A stretch of DNA of 23,226 nucleotides from NCBI GenBank assembly GCA_044432725.1, contig JAWXUL010000033.1:1-23226 (forward strand), given 5' to 3'. The position numbers were made by a program, and so were the translations under genes. The notes under the pieces were generated by a model that had not been told where the DNA came from, searched no databases, and saw only the letters and a program-made list of their open reading frames with translations. The DNA is from JAWXUK01 sp044432725 (lineage in GTDB: Bacteria > Bacillota > Clostridia > Oscillospirales > Oscillospiraceae). Of this stretch, positions 13,397-21,150 are shown in pieces; position 1 is the first letter of the stretch, and every line of letters starts with the position of its first letter.

Positions 13397-14506
13397 ATGA
13401 ATTTATTAAAGAATAGAACGGTTTTGGGGATTATTTGTATCACACTTTCCCTGATGATTTGCTTTGTGATCACCCCGCTGTTCAACAAGGAAATGGCACA
13501 AAAAACGGAAATTGTGCGTGTGACTCAGCCAATTTTCACAGGTCAAGTCATCACCCAAGACATGGTTTCCATGGTGGAAGTAGGTGGCTATAATCTGCCT
13601 GAAACCGTGATCAAAAACATGGAAACGGCTGTTGGAAGCTACGCACTGGCGAACTTTGCCGTAGGAGATTACATTTTAACAGAAAAAGTTTCTGATACCA
13701 TGCAAGCAGAAAATGCCTATTTGTACAACTTAGATGGCTCTCAACAAGCAATTTCTCTCACAATCCCCTCCCTTGCTGGTGGTTTGTCTGGTAAATTGGA
13801 GAGTGGTGACATTATTTCTGTCATTGCAGCAGACTTCAGACAAACTGGCGAAACTGTGATTCCGCCAGAACTGAAGTATGTGGAAGTGATTTCTGTTACC
13901 ACAAAAACAGGGGAAGATGCCAATTTAAGAGCAAATCAGCCAGATCGTGAGGATGAATCTGCCCCTCTGCCCAGCACTGTGACTCTTTTGGTGAATGATT
14001 TACAAAGTAAGTTAATCGCAGAACTGGAAGCAGAAAGCGACGTTCACATGGCATTGGTGTTCCGAGGAGAAAAAGAGGATGCAAAAGTGTTTTTGGATGC
14101 ACAAAATGAGTATTTAATCTCACTAGAGAACCGAGATGGCTATTATTTTGATGATGAAACAGGCGAATGGGTGCAAATTCCCACTGGTTTCTATTTTGAT
14201 GAAGCCACCAAAACACTCATGAAACTTCCTGAAGGTTTCCAATATGACAAAGAAACTGGCACTTTAATTCCTGTTGAAAAAGAGGAAGAAAAGGACACCA
14301 CACCCTCCGAACCCACTGCGACCTTACCACAAGATGTTGTAGGCGAGGGTGCGACAGAAGGTCAAACCACAACAGAGGGCGAAAACAAGCCAGCCGAGGG
14401 TGCAACTGGCGAGAACACAGACTCTACCAACACTGAAACTCCAAAAGAAGAAGCAAAGGAGGGTGAAAACGTGGAGAATACGACAGAAAGTGAGGTTACT
14501 TCTTAA
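13397..14506 (+). CDS. CpaB/RcpC-like SAF-domain pilus assembly protein
   Basis: The 369-residue protein has an N-terminal membrane helix (about 8-30). A SAF-type domain (about 38-100) follows, with VTQPIFTGQVITQDMVSMVEV and FAVGDYILTEKVS, then LSGKLESGDIISVIA and a beta-rich region, as in CpaB/RcpC of Tad systems. Residues 248-295 form three consecutive 16-residue repeats of the kind GYYFDDETGEWVQIPT. The remainder is a Thr/Glu/Pro-rich tail. The protein likely sits outside the membrane and connects the assembly platform to the pilus or the wall. ATG 13397 is chosen because the earlier ATG 13385 is part of its GGAGG ribosome site. Confidence 0.75.
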   Translation: MNLLKNRTVLGIICITLSLMICFVITPLFNKEMAQKTEIVRVTQPIFTGQVITQDMVSMVEVGGYNLPETVIKNMETAVGSYALANFAVGDYILTEKVSDTMQAENAYLYNLDGSQQAISLTIPSLAGGLSGKLESGDIISVIAADFRQTGETVIPPELKYVEVISVTTKTGEDANLRANQPDREDESAPLPSTVTLLVNDLQSKLIAELEAESDVHMALVFRGEKEDAKVFLDAQNEYLISLENRDGYYFDDETGEWVQIPTGFYFDEATKTLMKLPEGFQYDKETGTLIPVEKEEEKDTTPSEPTATLPQDVVGEGATEGQTTTEGENKPAEGATGENTDSTNTETPKEEAKEGENVENTTESEVTS

Positions 14507-15321
14507 TGAATATTCTGAAAAACTCTATTTTTTCCAGATTCACTGGGGAGGTGGAGGACGAGATGGATGTGGGTGGCTTAGTGGGTGGGATTCTGTGCGT
14601 TTGGGGTAGTCCCTCCAGTGGAAAGTCCATTGTGGCGGCGAAAATCGCCAAATATCTAGCCGACAGGCGAAAAGATACGGTGTTAGTCCTCTGTGACACC
14701 GCCGCACCCATGCTCCCTTGCCTTCTTGCTCCCCAAGAACTAGATGTAGAGAAATCCTTGGGGGCGATTTTGTCTGCAACTCATGTGACTCCCCCTTTGG
14801 TGGAACACAACATGATGACACTGAAAAATAATCCCCATTTGAGCATTGTTGGGATGTTAAAGGGCGAGAATGAATACACTTATGCCCCATATTCCCGTGT
14901 CCAAGCAGAAGAATTGCTAGATTGTTTGCGAGAAATTGCTCCTTATGTGATTGTGGACTGTTCTAGCTACATCGCAAACGATGTACTTTCTGCCGTTGCT
15001 TTGATGGATTGCGACTCGGCAATTCGCTTGGTGAACTGTGACTTAAAGTCTATTTCTTATCTTTCCAGTCAACTGCCATTGCTTCAAAACAGTGGATTTG
15101 ATATGGAAAAGCAGTACAAAGTGGCTGGAAATGTGAAACCACAGCACGGAACCAATCAAATGGCGGGTGCTTTGGGCAGTTTGTCCTTTCAAATCCCCCA
15201 TTCGGAGGAAGTGGAAGAACAATATCTTTCTGGTTCTTTGCTCTCTGAACTGACCTTGAAAAGTAGTCGTGGTTTTCGCAGTGAAATTAAAAAAATAGTA
15301 AATGAGGTGTTTGATTTATGA
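14506..15321 (+). CDS. tadZ: TadZ-like MinD/ParA-family ATPase
   Basis: The 271-residue protein has a Walker A P-loop GSPSSGKS at residues 34-41 and a following AAKIAKYLADR helix. A hydrophobic strand VLVLCDTAAP and a Walker-B-like YVIVDCSS complete the fold of MinD/ParA-type ATPases. TadZ proteins localise the Tad machinery at the cell pole. The gene sits directly upstream of tadA and overlaps both neighbours (TAATG at its start, ATGA at its end). The P-loop lacks the first lysine of the ParA deviant Walker A, as many TadZ proteins do. Confidence 0.75.
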   Translation: MNILKNSIFSRFTGEVEDEMDVGGLVGGILCVWGSPSSGKSIVAAKIAKYLADRRKDTVLVLCDTAAPMLPCLLAPQELDVEKSLGAILSATHVTPPLVEHNMMTLKNNPHLSIVGMLKGENEYTYAPYSRVQAEELLDCLREIAPYVIVDCSSYIANDVLSAVALMDCDSAIRLVNCDLKSISYLSSQLPLLQNSGFDMEKQYKVAGNVKPQHGTNQMAGALGSLSFQIPHSEEVEEQYLSGSLLSELTLKSSRGFRSEIKKIVNEVFDL

Positions 15322-17378
15322 GTTTAGGAGATCGCAGAAGAAACTCTCTTTTTGAGAATCAATCTCAGAAAGAGGATGAATTCGAGGACGAAGCACAGGA
15401 ATTGGACCCTCGTTTTCGGATTGAACCCAGAGAACCAAGTCCCCAACAGGGAAAACAGCAACTTTTTCAAGAGGAAACCAATCGTGGGAAACAGCAAAGA
15501 AGAAAAACTCCACCACAGAAAAAAACAGTGGTGGAGGAGGAAGTGGAAGAAGAATTTCTGGAAGATGATGACTTTGAGGAGGAAAAACCACCAACAAAAC
15601 GGCAAAACCCCTCCTCCAATCCTGACACAGACACTGGATGGAAACCTCCACGGAAACAACCTCCATCCCAGACTAAAAAGCAAATTGACCCTCGCTTTGC
15701 AGAAGAACTTGCTCCCAACAAAGAATATCTGAAAAAATCAGCCGAACAGCAGAAGAAATACCCCAAAGAGTCCGAACTACCTCGAAAAACGAGTGAAATC
15801 GAGGAAGATGACTGGGGAAGTCCACCTCATTATGGCGATCAAGAGGAAATTCTGCGAAAAGGAAATGCAGAAGAAGTCTGGGACGAGGAAGAACCAGAAG
15901 AAGATGAGGAAGAACAGGAGGCAACGCCACCTCCCAGAAAACCTCCTCGAAAACAGGAAAGACCCCCAAAACCTCGCCAGCAAACGGAAGAAAATCCTTT
16001 GTTGCAAGGTAGAACTCGTCCTGACATCGGCAAAATTGACCGAAAACACGATATCTTCTTCCAAGGAAAAGAACCACAAGAGTTTCGGTCTGTCCTCGCC
16101 CAAGTCCAAGAATACATCTCCACCAACTACTCCCAACTGATTACTGAAAATCCAGAGGATTCCAAGGAACAGATGAAACGGTATATTTCCAAGTATATTC
16201 TGGACAAAAAAGTGATTGTGGAAGGCAGAACCACCGAGGAATTGTTAGAAGAACTGTACGTTGAGATGGCAGAATACGGTTTCTTGACGAAATATGTGTT
16301 CGGTACAGGAATCGAAGAAATTGACATCAACGCATGGAATGATATTGAAATTCAATATTCTGGAGGTAGAACCGAGAAACTTCAAGAGCATTTTGACTCC
16401 CCAGATCATGCCATCAACGTGATTCGCAGAATGCTTCAGGTGGCTGGTATCGTTTTAGATAACTCCCAACCTGTGGTGCTAGGGCATTTGAGCAAAAATA
16501 TCCGTATAGCTGTCATGAAAACGCCCATTGTAGACGAAGATGTAGGTGTTTCTGCCTCCATTCGTATTGTAAATCCCCAGTCCATGGAGAAAAAGGACTT
16601 TGTGAACGGTGGCACAGCAACGGCTAAGATGCTAGACTTCCTCACCACTTGCGTGAGATATGGAGTTTCCATTTGTGTGGCAGGAGCTACTTCCTCTGGT
16701 AAAACTACAGTGTTAGGCTGGCTTCTCACCACAATCCCCCATTTTAAGAGGGTGTATACCATCGAAAGTGGTTCTCGTGAGTTGGATTTGGTGAAATATG
16801 ATGAGAATGGTCAGGTTTGCAACTCTGTAATTCACACCCTTACACGAGATAGTGACAATGATAAGCAAAAAGTAGACCAAATTGCTCTGCTTGACGTGGC
16901 ACTTCGCTTTAATCCTGATGTGGTTGTGGTGGGGGAAATGCGTGGACCAGAAGCCAATGCCGCCCAAGAAGCGGCGAGAACAGGTGTGGCTGTGCTGACC
17001 ACCATTCATGCAAACTCCGCAAGAGCCACTTATGCTCGGATGATTTCCCTTTGTAAACGTGCCGTAGATATGGGAGATGAAACCTTGTATCAGTACGTCA
17101 CGGAAGCCTATTCCATCATTGTTTTTTGTAAGCAACTTGAAAACGGAGCCAGAAGAATGATGGAAATCATGGAGTGTGTCATAGAGAAGGACGGTTCCAG
17201 AACCTATCGGACACTTTTTCAGTATATTATCACAGAAAACAGAGTGGAAGATGGTGGTTTTATCATCGAAGGGGAACACAAGCAAGTCAATCCCATCTCC
17301 CAGCAACTGGCGAAAAGATTTCTGGAAAACGGAATGCCAGTGAACGAAATAAAACAATGGACTGAGGTGAGTCAATGA
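15318..17378 (+). CDS. tadA: TadA/CpaF secretion ATPase with long disordered N-terminus
   Basis: This is the hexameric ATPase that powers pilus assembly. The catalytic part (from about residue 233) has Walker A GATSSGKTT at 456-464, Walker B VVVVGEMRG at 536-543 and the His box TTIHANSAR starting at 561, all intact. Family members are usually about 450 residues; this one has 686. The extra 230 residues at the N-terminus are almost entirely Glu/Asp, Lys/Arg, Gln and Pro runs (for example EEEPEEDEEEQE, PPRKPPRKQERPPKPR), predicted disordered. The start at ATG 15318 overlaps the tadZ stop. It overlaps tadB by four bases. Confidence 0.92.
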   Translation: MSLGDRRRNSLFENQSQKEDEFEDEAQELDPRFRIEPREPSPQQGKQQLFQEETNRGKQQRRKTPPQKKTVVEEEVEEEFLEDDDFEEEKPPTKRQNPSSNPDTDTGWKPPRKQPPSQTKKQIDPRFAEELAPNKEYLKKSAEQQKKYPKESELPRKTSEIEEDDWGSPPHYGDQEEILRKGNAEEVWDEEEPEEDEEEQEATPPPRKPPRKQERPPKPRQQTEENPLLQGRTRPDIGKIDRKHDIFFQGKEPQEFRSVLAQVQEYISTNYSQLITENPEDSKEQMKRYISKYILDKKVIVEGRTTEELLEELYVEMAEYGFLTKYVFGTGIEEIDINAWNDIEIQYSGGRTEKLQEHFDSPDHAINVIRRMLQVAGIVLDNSQPVVLGHLSKNIRIAVMKTPIVDEDVGVSASIRIVNPQSMEKKDFVNGGTATAKMLDFLTTCVRYGVSICVAGATSSGKTTVLGWLLTTIPHFKRVYTIESGSRELDLVKYDENGQVCNSVIHTLTRDSDNDKQKVDQIALLDVALRFNPDVVVVGEMRGPEANAAQEAARTGVAVLTTIHANSARATYARMISLCKRAVDMGDETLYQYVTEAYSIIVFCKQLENGARRMMEIMECVIEKDGSRTYRTLFQYIITENRVEDGGFIIEGEHKQVNPISQQLAKRFLENGMPVNEIKQWTEVSQ

Positions 17379-18304
17379 ATTTTATACTATTATTAGCAAC
17401 TTTCGGCTTCATCACCGGATTTTTCTCTCTTTTGGATATTTCCCCCACGGAATTCACTGAGGGGATTTTTGGTGGAATGCTGGACAAACCCACAGGACTC
17501 CGTGGGAAAATCAACCAAAACACCAAGCGAAAGAAAGACAACTTCTTGGTGAGGGAAATCCGTGAAGTGCAAAGCATTTTGCGAATCACAGGGCGAGGGC
17601 ATCAATTTCCTTTCCTCTGTGCAACTTCCCTTTTTTGCTTTTTCTTAGGCGGTAGTCTGGCACTTTTGATGGCAAACTGGTTTCTTGTGCCAGTTTTGGC
17701 TCTGGGATTTATGTTTCTGCCCTTTTGGTATGTCAAACTGACCCAAAGCCACTTCAAACGAGATCTGTCAGACCAGCTAGAAACTGGACTTTCGGTGATC
17801 ACATCGGCATATCTCCGAACCGAAAACATCGTCACCGCTGTGGAAGAAAATATCCTCTATTTGAATCAACCAGTGCTGGGTGTCTTTAAAGGATTTCTCC
17901 ACCAAACCAAGATGGTGGACCCAGATGTGACCAAAGCACTGCGAGATATTCACGATAGTTTGGAGAATTCTGTGTATCAGGAGTGGATAGATGCCCTGAT
18001 TTTGTGTCAACAAGACCGAAATCTGAAGTCAACACTGTCCCCCATCGTCAGCAAACTTTCAGATATGCGTGTGGTGAATGCAGAACTAGACTTGCTCATC
18101 GCCTCTCCTCGACAAGAGTACATGGCAATGGTGGTTTTGCTCCTTTCCAACATTCCCTTGCTGTATTTTTTGAACTATAACTGGTATCACACCCTGATGT
18201 TCACATTTTTAGGGAAGATTATTCTTGCAATCTGTGGCTGTATTATCTTTTTGTCCGCAGCACGAGTGATCAAAATTACCAAACCAATTGAGTATCGGAG
18301 GTAG
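17375..18304 (+). CDS. tadB: TadB-like inner-membrane platform protein
   Basis: The 309-residue protein has an N-terminal hydrophobic segment, a two-helix membrane region at about 78-115 and two more helices at about 245-300. The cytoplasmic T2SF-type domain lies between them (LSDQLETGLSVITSAYLRTENIVTAVEEN). Together with TadC it would form the membrane platform driven by TadA. The start at ATG 17375 overlaps the tadA stop (ATGA), as is usual for these operons. The membrane-helix layout is as expected and no domain appears to be missing. Confidence 0.82.
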   Translation: MNFILLLATFGFITGFFSLLDISPTEFTEGIFGGMLDKPTGLRGKINQNTKRKKDNFLVREIREVQSILRITGRGHQFPFLCATSLFCFFLGGSLALLMANWFLVPVLALGFMFLPFWYVKLTQSHFKRDLSDQLETGLSVITSAYLRTENIVTAVEENILYLNQPVLGVFKGFLHQTKMVDPDVTKALRDIHDSLENSVYQEWIDALILCQQDRNLKSTLSPIVSKLSDMRVVNAELDLLIASPRQEYMAMVVLLLSNIPLLYFLNYNWYHTLMFTFLGKIILAICGCIIFLSAARVIKITKPIEYRR

Positions 18305-18309
18305 ACAAC

Positions 18310-19182
18310 ATGATTTTAATTTGTACTTTATTGTTTGCAGTGTTTACCGCCTGTGGACTCTTCTTTTTAATCGCAGATTTCATCAAAATGCCCACCCTCG
18401 CCACAGAAAAAGCCTTGATTCTTGCCACTAACACGGCAAAAAAGGACGTGAGCATGGATGTTTTGGTGGGAGATTGGGCAACCAAACTAGAAAAATTCGT
18501 GAAAATCCAAGAATTCAAGCGAGCCAGACTGGTTTGTTCCCTGAATGCGGCTGGAATTCCCCAAACTCCAGAAGAATATGTAGCTTCTTGTATGCTAAAA
18601 GGTGGCTTGATTGCACTTTTAGGGGTGCCTTGCCTGTTTTTATTGCCTGTCATCGCTCCTTTTTGCCTGATGATTGGCATAATGACCTACTTCAAAGAAG
18701 TGGGAAAAGCAGATAAGCTGTTGGAAGAAAAACGAGAGAAGATTGAATCCCAACTACCCAGATTTGCGGCAACGGTGGCACAGGAACTTCAACATTCACG
18801 TGATATTCTCGCCATTTTAGAGCGATTCAAGCGAAGTGCCAACGAAGAATTCGCCATGGAACTGGATATTTTAACAGCAGATATGCGTTCCTCCAGCTAT
18901 GACAATGCCTTAAGCCGTGCCAAAACTCGTGTGAACTCTCCCAAAATGGCGGAAGTGTTAGAAGGTTTTAGCCTGATTTTGCAAGGAAATGATGGGCAAC
19001 TGTACTTTCAAATGCTAGCACACGACTACAAGCAATGGGAATTGCAAAAACTCAAAGCAGAAGCCATGAAAATTCCACCAAAAATCAGAAAACTGTCCTT
19101 CTCCATCATGGTGGCATTACTTCTGGTGTACCTCACTATTATTGTCTATGAAATCATCCGATCCATGGGATCTATGTTTTAG
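18310..19182 (+). CDS. tadC: TadC-like inner-membrane platform protein
   Basis: The 290-residue protein repeats the TadB plan: an N-terminal helix, paired helices at about 92-125, then a T2SF domain with ESQLPRFAATVAQELQHSRDILAILERF, and a final helix FSIMVALLLVYLTIIVYEII. It is the second half of the platform pair. GGAGG (18298-18302) supports ATG 18310, five bases after the tadB stop. Confidence 0.82.
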   Translation: MILICTLLFAVFTACGLFFLIADFIKMPTLATEKALILATNTAKKDVSMDVLVGDWATKLEKFVKIQEFKRARLVCSLNAAGIPQTPEEYVASCMLKGGLIALLGVPCLFLLPVIAPFCLMIGIMTYFKEVGKADKLLEEKREKIESQLPRFAATVAQELQHSRDILAILERFKRSANEEFAMELDILTADMRSSSYDNALSRAKTRVNSPKMAEVLEGFSLILQGNDGQLYFQMLAHDYKQWELQKLKAEAMKIPPKIRKLSFSIMVALLLVYLTIIVYEIIRSMGSMF

Positions 19183-19191
19183 AGGTGAATC

Positions 19192-19608
19192 ATGAAAGAA
19201 GTGAAGAAAAAATTGATGGAAATGAATGAAAACAACAAGGGGCAAGGCTATTTGGATACGGTTATCTTGATTTTAGTGTCTATAATGGTCATTGCCTTTG
19301 CCATGCAACTGTTTCAGGTGTATATGACAAAACAAAAGGTAGACACTTTCGCCACAGAACTGATGCGTGTGGCAGAAATTTCTGGACAGGTTGGCAGTGC
19401 CACCAGCTCCAAAGCAGAAACTTTGAAGTCCAATCTGGGCATTAACCCAAGCATTTCATGGTCTAAATCAGGGAGAATTCAGTTAAATGAGGAAGTCACC
19501 GTGACCATTACCTTAGAAAAGGACTTGGGTTTGTTCGGTGAGTTTGGAAGTTTCCCTGTGACTTTGAAAGGTGTGGCAAGTGGAAAGGGGGAGGTATATT
19601 GGAAGTAA
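19192..19608 (+). CDS. TadE-like pseudopilin (DUF4320 family)
   Basis: The 138-residue protein starts with a basic stretch, NNKG17 then QGYLDT, and a hydrophobic helix VILILVSIMVIAFAMQLF. The remainder is a small extracytoplasmic domain ending FPVTLKGVASGKGEVYWK, a pattern I know from DUF4320 of clostridial conjugative elements. Cleavage after G17 by the prepilin peptidase is likely. GAGGTG upstream supports ATG 19192. Its 3' end overlaps the next gene. Confidence 0.75.
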   Translation: MKEVKKKLMEMNENNKGQGYLDTVILILVSIMVIAFAMQLFQVYMTKQKVDTFATELMRVAEISGQVGSATSSKAETLKSNLGINPSISWSKSGRIQLNEEVTVTITLEKDLGLFGEFGSFPVTLKGVASGKGEVYWK

Positions 19609-20150
19609 TCAACCGATGGAAACGTGCTGTTTCCAATGAAAAAGGGCAAGGATACCCTTACGTTGTGGCATTGGCACTGGCTTTTTTGCTCTGCGTGACG
19701 GTGATTTCCCAGTATTATCACTATTATATTGTGGCACAGGGTGTAAGAGATGCACTGCAAGATGCCACCATCGTCACAGTCACTGAAAATTACAATGACG
19801 TTTATCATGGTGTGCGAGAGGGATATTCTGGTGGATACCAACCAGACTCTGAAGATTTCAATGCGGCGGTAAATTATGGCGATATTTATGCTAGAATGTC
19901 TGCTGTGTTGGGAACGGAGTTTTCTGGAGGTGCTTATGTGAAAAAAATCAATGGTGACGAAGAATTTCGGATTTATGACCTAGATGTGGTTATTTCAAAC
20001 GCAAGTTTCGCCCAAGCAGACACGGCTGGGGACAGATTTGTGGTGGAAAGTACCATTGTTTTAGAAATGCCAATTTCTTTTTGTGGAAATCTCTTGCCTA
20101 ACTTGAAAATAAACATTCGCACCACAGCAGGTTATACCCCGATTTTCTAA
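19599..20150 (+). CDS. TadE/TadF-like minor pseudopilin
   Basis: The 183-residue protein starts at TTG 19599, five bases after GGGGGAGG. It has NEKG16 then QGYPYVV and a hydrophobic helix VALALAFLLCVTVISQYY, followed by an exported domain with VRDALQDATIVTVTENYNDVY. The KGQGY motif matches the preceding protein, so it should be processed by the same peptidase and placed at the pilus base or tip. It overlaps the previous gene by 10 bases. Confidence 0.68.
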   Translation: MEVINRWKRAVSNEKGQGYPYVVALALAFLLCVTVISQYYHYYIVAQGVRDALQDATIVTVTENYNDVYHGVREGYSGGYQPDSEDFNAAVNYGDIYARMSAVLGTEFSGGAYVKKINGDEEFRIYDLDVVISNASFAQADTAGDRFVVESTIVLEMPISFCGNLLPNLKINIRTTAGYTPIF

Positions 20151-20152
20151 TC

Positions 20153-20230
20153 ATTTCTCGCCAAATAGAATATCCGTCAAAAATAAGCCTCTATATTTGG
20201 TAGTATTGGTGATAGCTATTGGCGAGAAAT
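20153..20230. repeat. 15-bp inverted repeat between pilus and anchor genes
   Basis: ATTTCTCGCCAAATAG (20153-20168) faces CTATTGGCGAGAAAT (20216-20230): 15 pairs if one A is bulged, with a 47-nt spacer. No U run follows, so a binding site, processing site or a structured leader is more likely than a terminator. The gap between the neighbouring genes (20151-20311) holds no other gene that I can support. Confidence 0.55.
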
Positions 20231-20311
20231 ACCTTTATGATGTAAGCAAGCAAAGACCAAGGAAGCACAGACAACAAATTACGATTGGAAGATGAGAGGA
20301 TGGTATTGATT

Positions 20312-21079
20312 ATGAATGATTTCAACAAAAAATGGCTGACGATTACTGCGGGGGTGGCACTGAGTGGAGCATTGCTGGTGCTGATTACCAACCAATTCAA
20401 AGCAGACAAGCAAAATGATGTGTGGCTGGACAAAAACACTGGACAGACCAGCGATTTGGTGGTGACTGACCCTGAAAAGGGTGATTCTGCCGAAGAAAAT
20501 GACAGCGGCTTGCTGATTCCCAGCATTTCTGGCACAGGAACTACAACTGGAACAACAACTGGAAGCACCACACCACCCATTGTCCTCACCGATGGCAACG
20601 GAAATAAACTGGAAACCCATCCAGACAGCAACGTGACCATCCCAGAAGCTGGCACCATGGATGGAAATGACACAGGAACCTCCCAAACCATTCAGCCAGA
20701 CGTGAAACCGAAGCCAAATTACACGGAATCGCAACTGAAAGACCCTACAAAAACCCCAGATGGTGGCAAAGTGACGGTAACAGAGGACGGAAAGATTGAA
20801 CCAGAGGTTGTACCAGAACCAGAACCCACCCCAGCACCTACTCCAACCCCAGAACCCAAACCAGAAACCACCACACCAAGTCCAGAAACCACGGCACCCA
20901 GCACCTCTGGCACAACATCTGGGGGTGGAACTTCTACAGACAACAGCAACAAAACCCAGTCTGATGCCAACGGTGCCTACGTCCCCGGCTTCGGCTACAT
21001 TCCTTACAATGACAAGCCGAATGTGGGACATCAAGCCACAGGAATGTACGAAAACGGCAACAAAGTAGGAAGTATGTAA
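20312..21079 (+). CDS. Membrane-anchored Pro/Thr-rich protein (DUF6550-like)
   Basis: The 255-residue protein has an N-terminal helix (ITAGVALSGALLVLITNQF) and a long Thr/Ser/Pro-rich region with runs such as GTGTTTGTTTGSTT and PEPEPTPAPTPTPEPKP. A conserved-looking end, AYVPGFGYIPY and GNKVGSM, resembles the tail of proteins I recall as DUF6550. It would span the wall or act as a spacer. ATG 20312 with GAGAGGA (20294-20300) is preferred to earlier starts. It is the first gene after the 20153-20230 inverted repeat. Confidence 0.6.
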   Translation: MNDFNKKWLTITAGVALSGALLVLITNQFKADKQNDVWLDKNTGQTSDLVVTDPEKGDSAEENDSGLLIPSISGTGTTTGTTTGSTTPPIVLTDGNGNKLETHPDSNVTIPEAGTMDGNDTGTSQTIQPDVKPKPNYTESQLKDPTKTPDGGKVTVTEDGKIEPEVVPEPEPTPAPTPTPEPKPETTTPSPETTAPSTSGTTSGGGTSTDNSNKTQSDANGAYVPGFGYIPYNDKPNVGHQATGMYENGNKVGSM

Positions 21080-21101
21080 AAATTCAGAAGAAAAAATCAG
21101 G

Positions 21102-21131
21102 AAACACCGTCTGTCAAAGGCGGTGTTTTTT
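21102..21131 (+). terminator. Rho-independent terminator
   Basis: AAACACCG (21102-21109) pairs with CGGTGTTT (21121-21128) around an 11-nt loop and runs into TTTTTT (21126-21131). The next gene's ribosome site follows only five bases later, so read-through may feed the downstream genes. Confidence 0.8.
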
Positions 21132-21150
21132 GTTTAGAAAGGAGCAAAAT

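Noticed and set aside
15324..15683. Long minus-strand open frames opposite tadA and elsewhere
   Set aside because: They lie opposite strongly coding + strand genes, have low-complexity or biased products, no ribosome sites and no recognisable domains.
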